64,000 nt of DNA, taken from the NCBI GenBank assembly GCA_036898135.1, contig CM072516.1, positions 24,155,244-24,219,243 of the forward strand. The letters run 5' to 3'. The translations under genes and the position numbers were made by a program. The notes below the pieces were generated by a model. The model ran no database searches. It saw nothing but the letters and a program-made list of their open reading frames with translations, and had not been told where the DNA came from. How positions within the stretch are numbered: position 1 is the stretch's first letter; each line of letters begins with the position of its first letter. This document shows, piece after piece, positions 1-10,748 of the stretch. The stretch is from Oncomelania hupensis (lineage: Eukaryota; Mollusca; Gastropoda; Littorinimorpha; Pomatiopsidae).

Positions 1-603
1 ACACAGAATGAAATTATCTTCCCGTGCTTTGCACAGACCCGGCATTCGCATTTTTTCTATTCAAAACGCTTGTAGATCTATCTCTTTTTAATAATTTCTT
101 CATAAATAGTTTGCCGTGTTGTAAATGAATAATACAAAGAAATCTATTGTTATTGCTTATTTATGATTTCTGAATAGGTAAGAAAGCAAGATCACAACAT
201 ACATGCTTATTCCAATCATCGCGGAAAATGTATTTAAAATCATATTAATTGAAAAATACTTACAGATTAATCCATGCATAATAATTATGTACTAATAAAT
301 ATAACTATTTAACCGAATTCTTCAAACATAAGCTGTTCTGATGAAACCTTTGTTAAAACTTAAATTTGAACTCTATGGACCGTTTTAATTATTCAGTATA
401 TTTTATATATTTAATTTCAATGATAAATGGTACACGTTTGAATAATTACTATCTTGAAAATGACACCGTCATTATAACTTATGCCGTTTGTAATTGAAAT
501 ATTAAATGTTGTCCTTTTTATAAAATCTATATTTGACGTCATACTTTGCATACAATTGACAGTCATGCTTTTTAAGCATTTGGCGATAAAAGGCGCATGA
601 TTC

Positions 604-604
<1 letters not shown>

Positions 605-672
<68 letters not shown>
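605..672. repeat. (ATT)n microsatellite, LINE 3' tail
   Basis: About 22 ATT units. The tract abuts the 3' end of the minus-strand LINE fragment on its right, so on that strand it is an (AAT)n tail. I-type LINEs often end in TAA-like simple repeats, and the related plus-strand LINE at 31-36 kb also ends in AAT units. Confidence 0.9.
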
Positions 673-673
<1 letters not shown>

Positions 674-1655
674 TTTATTATAAGAATTGATTAATTGAAC
701 AATATATAGGTGCTTTAGATATAGTTATGCTTTTAAGTCTAAATCTTGAATGCTATTTAATTTATCATAACTGCTAGGTAAATATCTCTTTATATCATTA
801 CATTGTAATATTAAGTGTTGTATGGTTATATTTTCATTACAAATGCAATTAATGCTAAACTAGAAATATGTCTAGGGACTCCTGATATACTAATTAAATA
901 TGAATCTGATGTTGTTTTCTTAGTAATATTATTAATTATACAGTACATTTCATTAACTGATAATCTAATATGAATTTTCATAGCATTAATTTTTTTCTCC
1001 ATGTTTTGCTGCTCTATCTGCAATATCATTATGTATTATTCCACAATGGGGTAGCAGCCAACACAAATTTATATTTATTACTATGCGTTTTAAGGGTGAA
1101 TTAGATATTTTATTTCAAATATTATATAATCTCTGCCATGATTTTTATTAGAATTTAATGCATGATATAATACCGATTGTGAATCAATACATATGAGAAT
1201 ACCATACAAAGCAAGTGGTGTGTTAATTAATGTATGAAGAGACATTAATATAGCCATCAACTCTGCAGTGAATACTGAATTATTTTTACCTAAGTAAACA
1301 GATTTTATAAATTTAAGGTCTAGAATTACAACTCCTGCTCCTGCATCTCCTGAATAAATCACAGACTCATCTGTATAAACTTTGAAATGTCTATAATAAT
1401 GTTCATTTATATGTTCTCGAGCCTCTGTAGCTAATAAATAAGGATTTTCATATTTCTTAAAATTGGTATAATTAATATCATATTGTGCGCTTTCCATTTG
1501 GCATACAGGATATGGAGCATTAATGAGTTTTTGGGGCAACATGTTGTGGTAGGTAAAATATTTGCATAATTAAAAATATCCTGTGTATATGTTGAAATTG
1601 TTTGTAATGAGATTACATCTTTTGTTCTCTTTGGGAAATCAATATCAAATCTAGT
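673..1655 (-). pseudogene. 5'-truncated RNase H-bearing LINE, 3' fragment
   Basis: Remnant of ORF2 of an I/Nimb-like non-LTR retrotransposon. The open stretch at 1090-1542 (-) shows an RNase H core: a strand ending VYTDESV, then AGAGVVILDL, FTAELMAILMSL and CIDSQSVLYHAL, supplying the D, E and D positions. The stretch at 826-1029 (-) continues the frame with SVNEMYCIINNITKK. It aligns throughout with the LINE at 31-36 kb (FTAELVAILMSL, CVDSQSVLYALN, SIKEMYCKI), which places both in one family. Relative to that copy it lacks about 15 residues near the end. The left end runs straight into the AAT-type tail. The 5' end is truncated near 1655. No RT remains. Confidence 0.8.
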
Positions 1656-1973
1656 ATTTATTTCTTTATTTATTTAATTCTGTTATATAATTGTGCCGTT
1701 ATATTAATTTTTGTTTATGTTAATTCATTTATTTTAATTTTAAGTTTCTAGTTTAATATGTTGTCTAATATCACAGATGTGTATCAAAGAGTTTATTACT
1801 TTTAAAAATGTTATATACTAAACCCTTTGTGTGAATAGACGTTAAATAATATAAATAACTGTCCGTTGGTCCGACCGTCGGTCCAATGCACAGGATGAAG
1901 AACCAATAAACAGATTCAAACTGCATATGAACATGATCAGGGTTAGTGACCAGCTTCGCTTGGCATCGCATTT
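1656..1973. other. AT-rich spacer with a LINE-end-like motif
   Basis: No gene seen. A motif at 1758-1781 (ATGTTGTCTAATATCACA followed by GATGTG) recurs at 36778-36801 next to an AAT microsatellite. In both places GAATAGACGTTA follows, directly or after an insertion. It may be a conserved repeat 3' end, but its parent element is not identified. Confidence 0.4.
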
Positions 1974-2271
1974 TTTTTAAAAAAGGTAAAGGTAGTCCCA
2001 TAGCCTTGTGGCCGTAGGGGAGCGTGATATTGGAGATCACACTTACCTTGGGCCAGCGTAATGAGGGTGATGCCCATCTCTCTCCCTCGCTGCTTTACCT
2101 TCCCCACCCTTAAGAGAGTAGGTACTCAGTCACAGTTGAGTCAACTGGGGGTGTTGTTATTTGTCGCTTCACGTTTTGCGGTCACCCATCCAAGTGCTAA
2201 CCGCACCGGACGGTGCTTAACTTGCGACACAGTAGCGAGTGGTCCAACCACTGCGCTATCCGACACCTCGG
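1974..2271 (-). mobile_element. 5S-rRNA/tRNA-like SINE, copy 1
   Basis: A 298-bp SINE flanked by the 9-bp TSD ATCGCATTT (1965-1973 and 2272-2280). On the minus strand the head reads GGTGTCGGATAGCGCAGTGG, a good pol III A box. The segment at 2178-2226 then closely follows the 3' half of metazoan 5S rRNA: AAGTTAAGCA, then GGTTAGCACTTGGATGGGTG and ACCGC. A body of about 130 bp ends in repeats of ACCTTT type. Copy 2 is at 56872-57166. The sequence ORFs here are incidental. Confidence 0.85.
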
Positions 2272-2520
2272 ATCGCATTTGCTTTACCTCAAAAGTCAAG
2301 GTGGCAGGGGTCAATTCTTTGTTAAACACGTTTTGTTTAAATTTTCACCAACGGCAGAACTGTTTTTGATACAGTTTGCTGAACAGGTACTTCAACTCAC
2401 GGCCAATCATTCCGTTGGTCGGGCAGTCGGTGGAACGATCGGTCGGTATTTCACTTTTTTTAGTCAAAACTTTTCTTTGCAATATCTCCAAAATCATTTG
2501 ACTGAATTTGATTATTTTTG
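2272..2520. repeat. Dispersed repeat R2, partial
   Basis: The stretch 2385-2540 shares a series of motifs with 16470-16700: ACTTCAACT, GCCAATCATTC, GTTGGTCGG-type words, TTTCACTTTTTT and a GATTATTTT stretch, in the same order. It is an old, diverged, non-coding repeat of unknown class. Confidence 0.45.
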
Positions 2521-3215
2521 CTATCCTATCCCATTCTATCCTATCCCATAACTCAAAGGTCGTTGGGGCACCACAGATTATAGTTTAACCAGCGTACTCC
2601 ATCTGTCTCTGTTCTCAGCAACCCTCATGGCTTCGTTCAGTGTCAAACCAGTCCATTCTCGAATGTTGTCCTCCCACCTCTTTCTCTGTCTCCCTCTTCT
2701 TATGCCTCCTTTCACCGTGCCTTGCAGGATGGTTTTTGCAAGGCCTGATGCTCTGGTGACGCGGCCATACCATCGGATTTTCCGTTTCTTCACCACTGTG
2801 AGCATGTCATCATGTTGTCCATTGGCTTGTGTGATGGTCCGTTGGAACCCGCTGCTGGTAATGTACTGGGCATAGGAAATGCCCAGAAGTCTTCTGCAGC
2901 ACCCCATCCCCATGCTTTGCATTCTTCGTTGTAGATCTGCCGTGAGGTTCCATGTTTCGCAAGCGTATAAGAAGATGGAGATGACAAGGGAGTGCAGCAG
3001 TCTTACCTTGGAATGTAGATTGATGGTCCTGTCTTTCCAAATGGGCTTCAACACTGCCAGGGCAGCAGTTGTTTGTGCGATCCTGGATAGGACCTATTGT
3101 CTAATACAACGGCTCATAAACATCTGAAGCCATGCGCTGTGCCAAGGGACCGGCCCTGGACCCTGATGTCCACGTTGGTGCTCTTGGCGCCGTCGGTCAC
3201 CACCCAGGTCATTTG
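2521..3215 (-). pseudogene. RTE-type LINE fragment, copy A
   Basis: 3' end of an endonuclease-RT LINE. The longest open piece, 2578-3054 (-), encodes the region after the RT core, ending with IRWYGRVTRASGLAKTILQG and KRWEDNIREWTGLTLNEAMR, a signature of RTE-like elements. It matches copy B (45858-49212) and copy C (57190-58319) across its length. Left of the coding end lies a tail of ATAGG-type pentamers read on the minus strand, also present in B and C. It is 5'-truncated near 3215. No catalytic RT motif remains. Confidence 0.85.
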
Positions 3216-3930
3216 TTTTTTCTGTGCAGATACTTTACTACTAAATGTTTCTATCATTTATATTTTGCACTTACTCAAAGTTGAAGGTCGCCGAGGTCCC
3301 ACATTTTGTAAACACTTGTGCGCTGTACATCAAAACTGCGTCAACAGATTTTGACAATTCCTGGTTTTCAGACTGAGATAGTTCATTGAGTGGACCATCG
3401 TTCCATGTTTGCATTTTGCTTTTTTAGGATAAACCTGCACAGCACCACGAAAATTAATACTTCGAAAATGCTGGTTTTCAGCTATATGTGTGTGACTAGA
3501 AGTACATCTGAATGACTTGTCATCTTGCTCTGATTTTGGTTTGATTTGCCATCATGTAAATTATACCGCATTAAAGGGTCAAACTCTTTTTGCTCTGCTG
3601 CTGCTGCTGTTGTTGGTTTTAGTTGTTGTCGTCCTCTTCTTAGAACACGGCCCTTTTGTGACAGGCTTAAATAAATGGACTTTGTCTACATGTAAATCGA
3701 TCAGTTGTCCGAGACGCTTGGCTTCTTGGTTATATACTTTTTTCTAGCACCTTGAGCACCTCTGAAGTAGAAAGTGCGCTATACAAGACTAATTAATTTT
3801 CATATCTGTCATGGCAAAACTGTGGTAAGGGTCTGGGGTCCCATGGTTTTGAGTCACGGAGAGGACATGGTCGCTCGGACAGGGTACCAGAACAAAAGTT
3901 GAATAACAGTTGGCACGTGCTACGACCGTG
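3216..3930. other. Unassigned region
   Basis: No gene or repeat recognised. It holds a CTG/TTG-rich stretch near 3596-3640 that reads as a leucine run by chance. Confidence 0.5.
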
Positions 3931-4143
3931 ATGGAAATGTACCGGCGTAGTGGACCAATCGGAAGCGCAGGTTTGAGAGTACATACTCTAGGATTTCACC
4001 AGGATAAGCCCGGCTCGAATTTGCCTTCTCCCTGTCCTTCCTCCCCCGAGGTTGGCGTTCAGACTGAGTCTGAGGCCGTCGCCTCGCCCTCTACGAGTGA
4101 CGCGACGTCACAGACCTTTGTTCCTGTTAACGACTATCGATAC
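3931..4143 (+). pseudogene. Split ORF, segment 1 (interrupted by Gypsy-1)
   Basis: An ORF from the ATG at 3931 encodes 71 residues rich in Ser, Pro and acidic residues (including SPCPSSPEVGVQTESEAVAS) and ends in the codons for DYRY exactly where the first Gypsy LTR begins. The frame continues after the element at 12289 and, after a second insertion, at 12941-13132. The three pieces make about 153 codons with no stop until 13130. I do not recognise the protein. It could be ORF1/gag of an older retroelement or a host gene exon. The true start is uncertain, because an upstream TTG at 3910 is also in frame. Confidence 0.55.
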
Positions 4144-5678
4144 TGTCACGTGGGGTTTATGGGCTCTGCACAATGGAATTATGGACCCTCACGTTTATTC
4201 GATGGGAACTGCTAGTAAGTCACCCTATGAATTACTTTAATAAATTTATTTGTTTAGCTCGTTCTGTGTTAAGGTTGGGGTACAGAAATAGATAGAAAAA
4301 TGGTAAAAGATTACTGTCACCCTAGCTTTCACACGGCTATGAATCATATGTAGTCCAGCCACTTGATAACAGTTAAAATCACACATTTATTTCTTCTACT
4401 CTATACAAGATTCTCTAAGTACTAATCTAACTTAAAAAGTCTCAGTTACTGCTAATAGTTCGATCGCTGATAGTCTAGGCAGCTGTTTTTCTTCCTCGGG
4501 CACTTGCTAGTATATTTCATGTAGATTTGGACTACTGTGGTCCGTTTTACAGTTTCTGAAGAGTTGGACTACTGTGGTCCTGTTATGATCAGTTTAAGTG
4601 CACCTTTGTCGATTACACTTAACTTTCTGATGGTGCGGTCGAAGTCCTTCTGTGAGGTAGCTTCTGGTACACCTTTGTAGTTGTGTAGTTGGGTTCCCTT
4701 GCCACGCTGTGGGGTCTGACAGGGTGTCTTTCAAGGCAGCTCTTTCCGTCTTGTGCGGTAGAGGTTCCTCAACCAACTAGTCGTTTCTGTGGAGTGGGGT
4801 GCACAGGATAGCTCGGGATAGCTCGCCTGCTCGTCTGTAATATAAGAGACGAAATTCTGCACAACCCTGAATAATCGGTTTGTGCAGAGCGTCTCACTGA
4901 AAGCCAAGTAGCCCTCAGTGATAGCTCCACATCTCTATACATACGCGACGAACATTCTGCTACTTCCGGGGTCCACTGGAATCTCACTCTAAATTCCTAT
5001 ACATACATAAATATAAATCGTGTCTAACTATACACATACAGAATTAATAATATTATAAACATTCAGTGGTACAGCCACTGGCCTGCAAACATACATACAT
5101 ATAAGTTAAACAACAGTGGTTCCGTACGGCATGCAACATGGCGGCGCAACCGGTCGTGTTTCGGCTCGTGGTCGGCTCTTCCACGTGGTACGGCAAATTC
5201 GGATTAATAATTCACATTTATGCATAGCAAATTCCACAAACATAATTTCAACAATAATATAAATATATCACGATGAAACAGAAGGGTGTTCATTTACCTG
5301 TTTGACAAGTTCAGGCCCGTGATGACTTGAGAGAATTCTAAGATTTCAAAGTCCTGCTTCCTGGTCTATGAGTGAAGAGATTTCTCTAGCTGTGGAGATG
5401 TTGACTCTACCTCGTCTCACACACGACTGATTCAAACTGTGTTAGGCTCTGACACAGTCAAAACTGCTCTACCCACTGAGCCTGCTCTGATTGGTTAAAA
5501 CGGTCCGATTCAAAGCTCAAGTGCTGACTCACTGCGATGTGGGTGGCTCGCTCGCCGTGTGTGGTCTGCTGTGTAATTTAATTGCTGCTGTGTAATATAC
5601 TGACTCTCTCTAATGTTACCATTACTACACATGGCTAAATAGTCACTGAGCAGAGTTAAAACTAGCCAATTCATGACA
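4144..5678 (-). repeat. Gypsy-1 3' LTR
   Basis: 1535 bp, TG...CA termini with inverted ends TGTCA/TGACA, nearly identical to 10749-12283. The element reads on the minus strand, so this is its downstream LTR. The purine-richer run just inside it (5679-5690, read as TTGAGGGAGCC on the minus strand) is the likely but weak polypurine tract. Confidence 0.95.
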
Positions 5679-5845
5679 GGCTCCCTCAACTGAAAAAAGG
5701 CGATGACTACTGGATTCGACCTTTTTCTACTACAGAGCCTAGTTTAACACTGCACTATCCTAGGGTCCTATTTACAAACTAATTAAGTTGCTCTACCTGA
5801 GCTGCAATGCTGTGCCAGGTAGCTATGGACACTAGTGACAGGGTA

Positions 5846-8800
5846 TTACTGGGCGGGGACGAATTCTGGTGCTGTGGCCCTTAGTTGTGTTGGGTGGGCG
5901 ACAGCTGCTGTGTCCTCCACGAGATGGCGACTGAGGTAGTCGGCTCCGTGGTTCTCTTTGCCGGGGATGTACTCGATCTGGAATGAGTACGCCTGAAGGG
6001 TGAGTGCCCATCTCATCAGGCGAGAGTTCAAAGACTTGGAGGCTGCCAGGAACGATAGTGGTTGGTGGTCCACCTGAACTGTGAAGTGGGTCCCATACAG
6101 GTAGAGTTGAAACTTCTGTATGGCCCAGACTAGTCCAAGACATTCCTTCTCCGACGTGGCGTAGTGGGTCTCGGCGGGTCTCAATTTTCTGCTGGCGTAG
6201 GCGACAGGGAATAGCGTCTCTGCATTCTTGGGGTCGCGCTGTAGCAGTACTGCTCTGAGGCCTAAGTCGCTTGCGTCGGTGCGAAGAACGAATGGCTGAG
6301 TCAAATCGGGTAGGTGGAGTACTGGCGCCGATGTCATTCTGTCCTTGAGTGTTTGGAATGCCGTCTCACATTCCGCTGTCCATACGACTTTGTCCGGGGC
6401 GATTTTCCGGGTTCCATTTGTCAGAGGTACGGCGATGCTGTTGTAGTTGGGGATGAACTTCTGGTAGAAGCCGCAGAGTCCTAGAAACGACTGCACTTCC
6501 TTCTTGGTCTTGGGCCTAGGCGCGTCGAGTAGGCGTTTCACCGTCTTTTCTACCGGTCGCAGGCTTCCTTGACTGATGGTGTGTCCCAGAAATTCTAGCT
6601 CTGTGAATCCAATCTGACATTTGGTGGGTCTGGCCGTCAATCCCGTGTCTCTGAGGCGGGCGAGTAGTTGTTGTAGGAGCGTGACATGTTCCTCCCACGT
6701 AGGTGTGGCGATGAGGATGTCGTCCATAAACGAATGTAGGTGCTCGCTGCTCAGGGGTGCCAGGAGTTTTCGCATCATGGCGCTGAAGATGCTGGGTGCG
6801 TTGTGGAGTCCGAATGGAAGTACATTGAACTCGAAGTGTCCTTCCATAGTGCTAAACGCTAGGTACTTTCGGACTTGTGGTTGTACTGGTATCTGATAGT
6901 ATCCTTTGCTGAGGTCGATACGTGAGAAGTACTTCGCTCGCTGTAGCTTGGCAAATAGGTCTGTCTGGTCCGGGAGTGGCTCTGGCTGGAACTGCGTTAC
7001 CGCATTCAGGAGTCTGAAGTCGATGCACAGTCGATGCTCTCCGTTGGGTTTTCGCAACAATACCGTGCCTGCGCTGTAGGGTGAGGTAGACTCTGAGATG
7101 ATTCCGGCTGCCAGTAAGGTGTCTATCTCTTCCTTGATGGCTCGCTGCTGAGACAGTGGCATCGGGTAGAGCTTCTGGCGGACGGGTGTTGGGTCGGTCA
7201 CCGTTAAGGTTACTTCAACGAGGTCTGTCCTCCCTGGTCGGTCTGTGAGCACAGTCTGATGTTGTCGAATGACCTGTAGTACTTGCTGTTGCTGTTTAGC
7301 GGCTAGGTCTCCGTTGAGTATCACGTCTTTGTAGGTTTCTTTGGAGTGCAGGGGATACTCTACTGCATTGGTCTCCATGCTTTCTCCTTCTTCCGCGATG
7401 GCGATGGCTAGCAAGTTGTGATTGCTGGGGGTCGCTGGTCGGTCCGTGTACTTCTTGAGGAGATTGATGTGGTGGTATCGGGCTCTCCCGTTCACCTCTA
7501 CTTGGTAGACTGTCTTGGATTTCTTGGCAGTCACCCGGTACGGTCCTCTCCAAGCGATGTCCAGCTTGTTGGTTCCACTTGGAAGTAAGAGTAGCACTTG
7601 ATCGCCGACTTGCAGTTCTCTGTCCTTCGCGTGGCGGTTGTAGTACTTCGCCTGACGGGCTCTTGCCTTCTTCAGTGCTTCACCAGCTTTCTTCCACGTT
7701 GCTTTGAGGGTTTCCTGCAGGTCTGCGACGTACTTGGTGGCACCTCTTGGTGTGTCGTCTATCTTGGCTTCCGTCCAACTTCTGCGTAGGGCTTCTAGCG
7801 GTCCTGCTAGAGGTCTGCCGAATAGCAAAGTTGACGGGGTGTAGCCTGTGGCTGCATGGGGCGTTTCTCGGTATGCGAACAGTGCCGCATTCACGTAGGT
7901 GTCCCACGCTTCTGGATTGTCGTCGGCGACTTTCCTGAGGATGGTGAGAAGGGTTCCATTCAGTCTTTCTACTTGTCCGTTGCTGGCGGGGTGATATGGT
8001 GGTGTGCGAATGTGATGAACTTGTATCAACTCGAACACGTCTTGCATCAGGCGGCCGGTGAACTGAGATCCGTTGTCCGTTCTAATGCTGTCCGGGAATC
8101 CGACTCTGGTAAAGATGGCGATGAGTGCATCTGCAATCTTCTTGGTGTCAATCGCTGGCAACGGGACTGCTTCGCACCACATCGTACATGCGTCGACGAG
8201 TGTGAGTAGAAATCTGTTCCGCTTCTTGGTCATGGGCAGTGGTCCTACTATGTCTACTGAGACTTGCTGGAATGGCACGCCGACTACTACCGATGGTCCT
8301 AAGGTAACTGGTACGGTGTGATGTCGCGGGGAATATCGTTGACATTGGTGGCAAGATTTCACGTAGCGCTTGACATCCTCCGTGATTCCTGGCCAATAGT
8401 AGTGTGCGCTGATTCTCTGCACTGTGGCTCCAATTCCCATGTGTCCGCTGAGTGGCATGCTGTGGCCTAGTTCTAGTACTTGGGCTCGAAGGGTGGCTGG
8501 TAGTACTAGTTGGGTGTGATCTCCATCTCCTTGTCGATGTAGAACTCCCTCTTCCATGTAGAAGTCTCCCTTGTGCGGGGGTGTGTGCGCCTTGGGTAGC
8601 TTCTGGAAGCACTTCGCTATCGAGGTGTCTTCTTTCTGTGCTGTTTTGATCTCTTCGAGTCCTGGATTCGGAGCGAACTCGGGCTGGGGTGGTTGGGTTT
8701 TAGCTTGGGCCCTGGTTTGCACTGCAGCTATCTCTACAGTTTTAGGGGGCGTGCCTAAGAACACATACCTACAACCTAGCACTAGATCATACAGGGGTTT

Positions 8801-10384
8801 CTGTAAAACAGCTGCTTGGATTCGTCCTGTGACGTACCTACTCTCTACTTCGATCCATGCTATTGGGCAAGTAGTCGTCGGTTTCGTCAAGTCTGCTCCT
8901 TGTAAGTCGACTGTCTTGTCTGTCACGTCCGCGCGCGATACAAGAGATTCGCTAACTATCGCGTCGTATGATAGACCTGTGTCATACAGACAGTTCGCTT
9001 CTTTTCCGTTGACCTTGACCGTGTCTGTCACCGATGGGTGATCTCCGATTGTGTGTGGCTTGTTACCGCTACTTTGAGTTAGAACTCTGTGCGCTGGCCG
9101 GCTTTCGCGCTCTTCCCTACGTTGTGCGGCCAACTTGAAACATTCTGCGGTGGAGTGATTGTTTCTATTGCAGAACGAACAATACCGTCTCTGTTCTGCG
9201 GGACCTCTTTTCCCGAATTCCGTGTTGGGTCCTTTATTCTGCCCAGGTCTGGGGTTATTCGGCTTATTCGCGGTGCGCTCTTCCCGGTTAGGGCTTCGTT
9301 TATGTGCCTCTTTCCCGTTAGGCTTTAGGTCTCGCCTGAAGCTCTTGGCTTCTCCGTGTGCGGCCACGTACCTATCTGCGACCTTGACCAGATCCTCCAG
9401 TCTTTCCGCGCCCTGCTCTACTGAGAATGTCCTCAGCTCGGGGGTCATGGTCTCCCGTAGCTGTTCCCATACTAACAGTTCTGTCAGTCCATCATACGTC
9501 TTAGCCGTGGCTGACTGGCTAATCCACTTATCCAGCGTTGTGGACAACCGATCCGCGAACTGCGCATAGCTCTCTCCTTTCACTCTCCGGTTGGTGCGGA
9601 ACTTTTGCCGGTAGCATTCTCCTGTCAGTTCGAATCCCGTTAGGAGTGCCTCTTTTACTTTGTGATAGTCAGTCACTCTGTCAGTCGGTAGCTTACTGTA
9701 GATGTCATAAGCCTTTCCTCTGAGCCCTTGACTAAGCTTGAAAGGCCAATGAGTGGGATCTAGTTTGTACTCTGTTGCTAGACGCTCAAACCTAGTCAGA
9801 TAGAGATCTAGACCTTCTTCTCTCTCATTGAATGTTCCCAGTGGAAATGACATTCCTTGTACAGGGTTGGATGCTACCTCTAGCTGATCTGAGTGGGGAG
9901 GGGTTGAGGAAGAACTTGAAGCTCCTGATCCCAATCTTCTTAGCTCTAACTCATGCTGTCTGTCTTTTTCCTTTTCTGCCCTCTCATACTCCCATCTCCT
10001 ACTTTCTGCTTCTCTCTCTGCTGCTAATGCTGCCTTCTTCTGTTCTCCTTCTAATTCTAATTTCTTCTGTTCTCTTGCTGCTTCTAACTCTGCTTTTTTC
10101 TGTTCTCTTGCTGCTTCTAACTCTGCTTTCTTTTGCTCTGCTTCTAATGCTAGTTTCTTCTGCTCTGCTTCTAATGCTAGTTTCTTTTGCTCTGCTTCTA
10201 GTTCTGCTTTTCTCTGTTCTGCTTCGAGTTTCTTCTGTTCTCTCTCGGCTGCTCTCTCTGCCTTAGCCTCCTGTTTCTCTACCTCTGCATTGATATACGC
10301 AATTAGGTCTCCCCCTGCTAAGTGTAAAGCTTCTCCTAATTCCTTGAAGCGCAATCTCAAGGCCACTGGGTCCGACATTGCCAA
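5846..10384 (-). CDS. Gag-Pol polyprotein, integrase before RT
   Basis: A 1512-aa single-frame polyprotein. Residues 35-150 are a Glu/Lys/Gln-rich coiled coil built of repeated AEQKKLALE-like units. A capsid-like gag region follows, with a CCHC knuckle at C402, C405, H410 and C415. The aspartic protease has DTG at 468-470. Integrase has the HHCC finger (H641, H648, C678, C681) and the D711, D770, E806 triad with exact D-35-E spacing, then a GPY-type module around 946. Only after it come RT (IDLSKGYYQIPV near 1157, catalytic FMDD 1219-1222) and RNase H (D1370, E1414, D1439, D1482). All catalytic residues are present. The PR-INT-RT-RH order is the Copia arrangement with Gypsy-type domain sequences, known from Gmr1-like elements. 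Start chosen as the first ATG; a second Met is at residue 3. Confidence 0.95.
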   Translation of the reverse strand: MAMSDPVALRLRFKELGEALHLAGGDLIAYINAEVEKQEAKAERAAEREQKKLEAEQRKAELEAEQKKLALEAEQKKLALEAEQKKAELEAAREQKKAELEAAREQKKLELEGEQKKAALAAEREAESRRWEYERAEKEKDRQHELELRRLGSGASSSSSTPPHSDQLEVASNPVQGMSFPLGTFNEREEGLDLYLTRFERLATEYKLDPTHWPFKLSQGLRGKAYDIYSKLPTDRVTDYHKVKEALLTGFELTGECYRQKFRTNRRVKGESYAQFADRLSTTLDKWISQSATAKTYDGLTELLVWEQLRETMTPELRTFSVEQGAERLEDLVKVADRYVAAHGEAKSFRRDLKPNGKEAHKRSPNREERTANKPNNPRPGQNKGPNTEFGKRGPAEQRRYCSFCNRNNHSTAECFKLAAQRREERESRPAHRVLTQSSGNKPHTIGDHPSVTDTVKVNGKEANCLYDTGLSYDAIVSESLVSRADVTDKTVDLQGADLTKPTTTCPIAWIEVESRYVTGRIQAAVLQKPLYDLVLGCRYVFLGTPPKTVEIAAVQTRAQAKTQPPQPEFAPNPGLEEIKTAQKEDTSIAKCFQKLPKAHTPPHKGDFYMEEGVLHRQGDGDHTQLVLPATLRAQVLELGHSMPLSGHMGIGATVQRISAHYYWPGITEDVKRYVKSCHQCQRYSPRHHTVPVTLGPSVVVGVPFQQVSVDIVGPLPMTKKRNRFLLTLVDACTMWCEAVPLPAIDTKKIADALIAIFTRVGFPDSIRTDNGSQFTGRLMQDVFELIQVHHIRTPPYHPASNGQVERLNGTLLTILRKVADDNPEAWDTYVNAALFAYRETPHAATGYTPSTLLFGRPLAGPLEALRRSWTEAKIDDTPRGATKYVADLQETLKATWKKAGEALKKARARQAKYYNRHAKDRELQVGDQVLLLLPSGTNKLDIAWRGPYRVTAKKSKTVYQVEVNGRARYHHINLLKKYTDRPATPSNHNLLAIAIAEEGESMETNAVEYPLHSKETYKDVILNGDLAAKQQQQVLQVIRQHQTVLTDRPGRTDLVEVTLTVTDPTPVRQKLYPMPLSQQRAIKEEIDTLLAAGIISESTSPYSAGTVLLRKPNGEHRLCIDFRLLNAVTQFQPEPLPDQTDLFAKLQRAKYFSRIDLSKGYYQIPVQPQVRKYLAFSTMEGHFEFNVLPFGLHNAPSIFSAMMRKLLAPLSSEHLHSFMDDILIATPTWEEHVTLLQQLLARLRDTGLTARPTKCQIGFTELEFLGHTISQGSLRPVEKTVKRLLDAPRPKTKKEVQSFLGLCGFYQKFIPNYNSIAVPLTNGTRKIAPDKVVWTAECETAFQTLKDRMTSAPVLHLPDLTQPFVLRTDASDLGLRAVLLQRDPKNAETLFPVAYASRKLRPAETHYATSEKECLGLVWAIQKFQLYLYGTHFTVQVDHQPLSFLAASKSLNSRLMRWALTLQAYSFQIEYIPGKENHGADYLSRHLVEDTAAVAHPTQLRATAPEFVPAQ

Positions 10385-10723
10385 ACGTGTCTATGAACAA
10401 CCTCTGAATCACGTGGAATACCAAAACACTAGCAATATTGCAAGTCAATAACAACAATGCAAAGACCATAAAATTCGTAATCAATAATAGAATAAAACAA
10501 GAGTCAAATGGCATACAACAGTTACTTAAGCAAAACCTGCAAAAGAACAATGCAACATACAGGCACAAAAATATTTGAAGCAAAAAAGTTTTTAACTAAA
10601 GAATAGTGCACCCAAACTGAGTCAATGTTATACCCTTACACTATTCTAAGTTATTCTACTTCTACTGTTATCTAATTTTATTGTACTGAGGTCCGGTTAT
10701 ACCCAATTCCTATTATACACAGA

Positions 10724-10741
10724 TCCTAGCTAGGCTCGCCA
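10724..10741 (-). promoter_or_regulatory. Candidate primer-binding site of Gypsy-1
   Basis: On the element strand TGGCGAGCCTAGCTAGGA begins with TGG, the complement of a tRNA 3' CCA, seven bases inside the 5' LTR. The priming tRNA is not identified from sequence alone. Confidence 0.55.
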
Positions 10742-10748
10742 ATTAAAG

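Noticed and set aside
4594..4987. Paired small ORFs repeated at 11199-11592
   Set aside because: Again LTR copies; short, no motif, differences are not codon-biased.
9832..10266. Leu/Ser-rich plus-strand ORF with apparent membrane segments
   Set aside because: It is the complement of the Gypsy-1 coiled-coil repeats.
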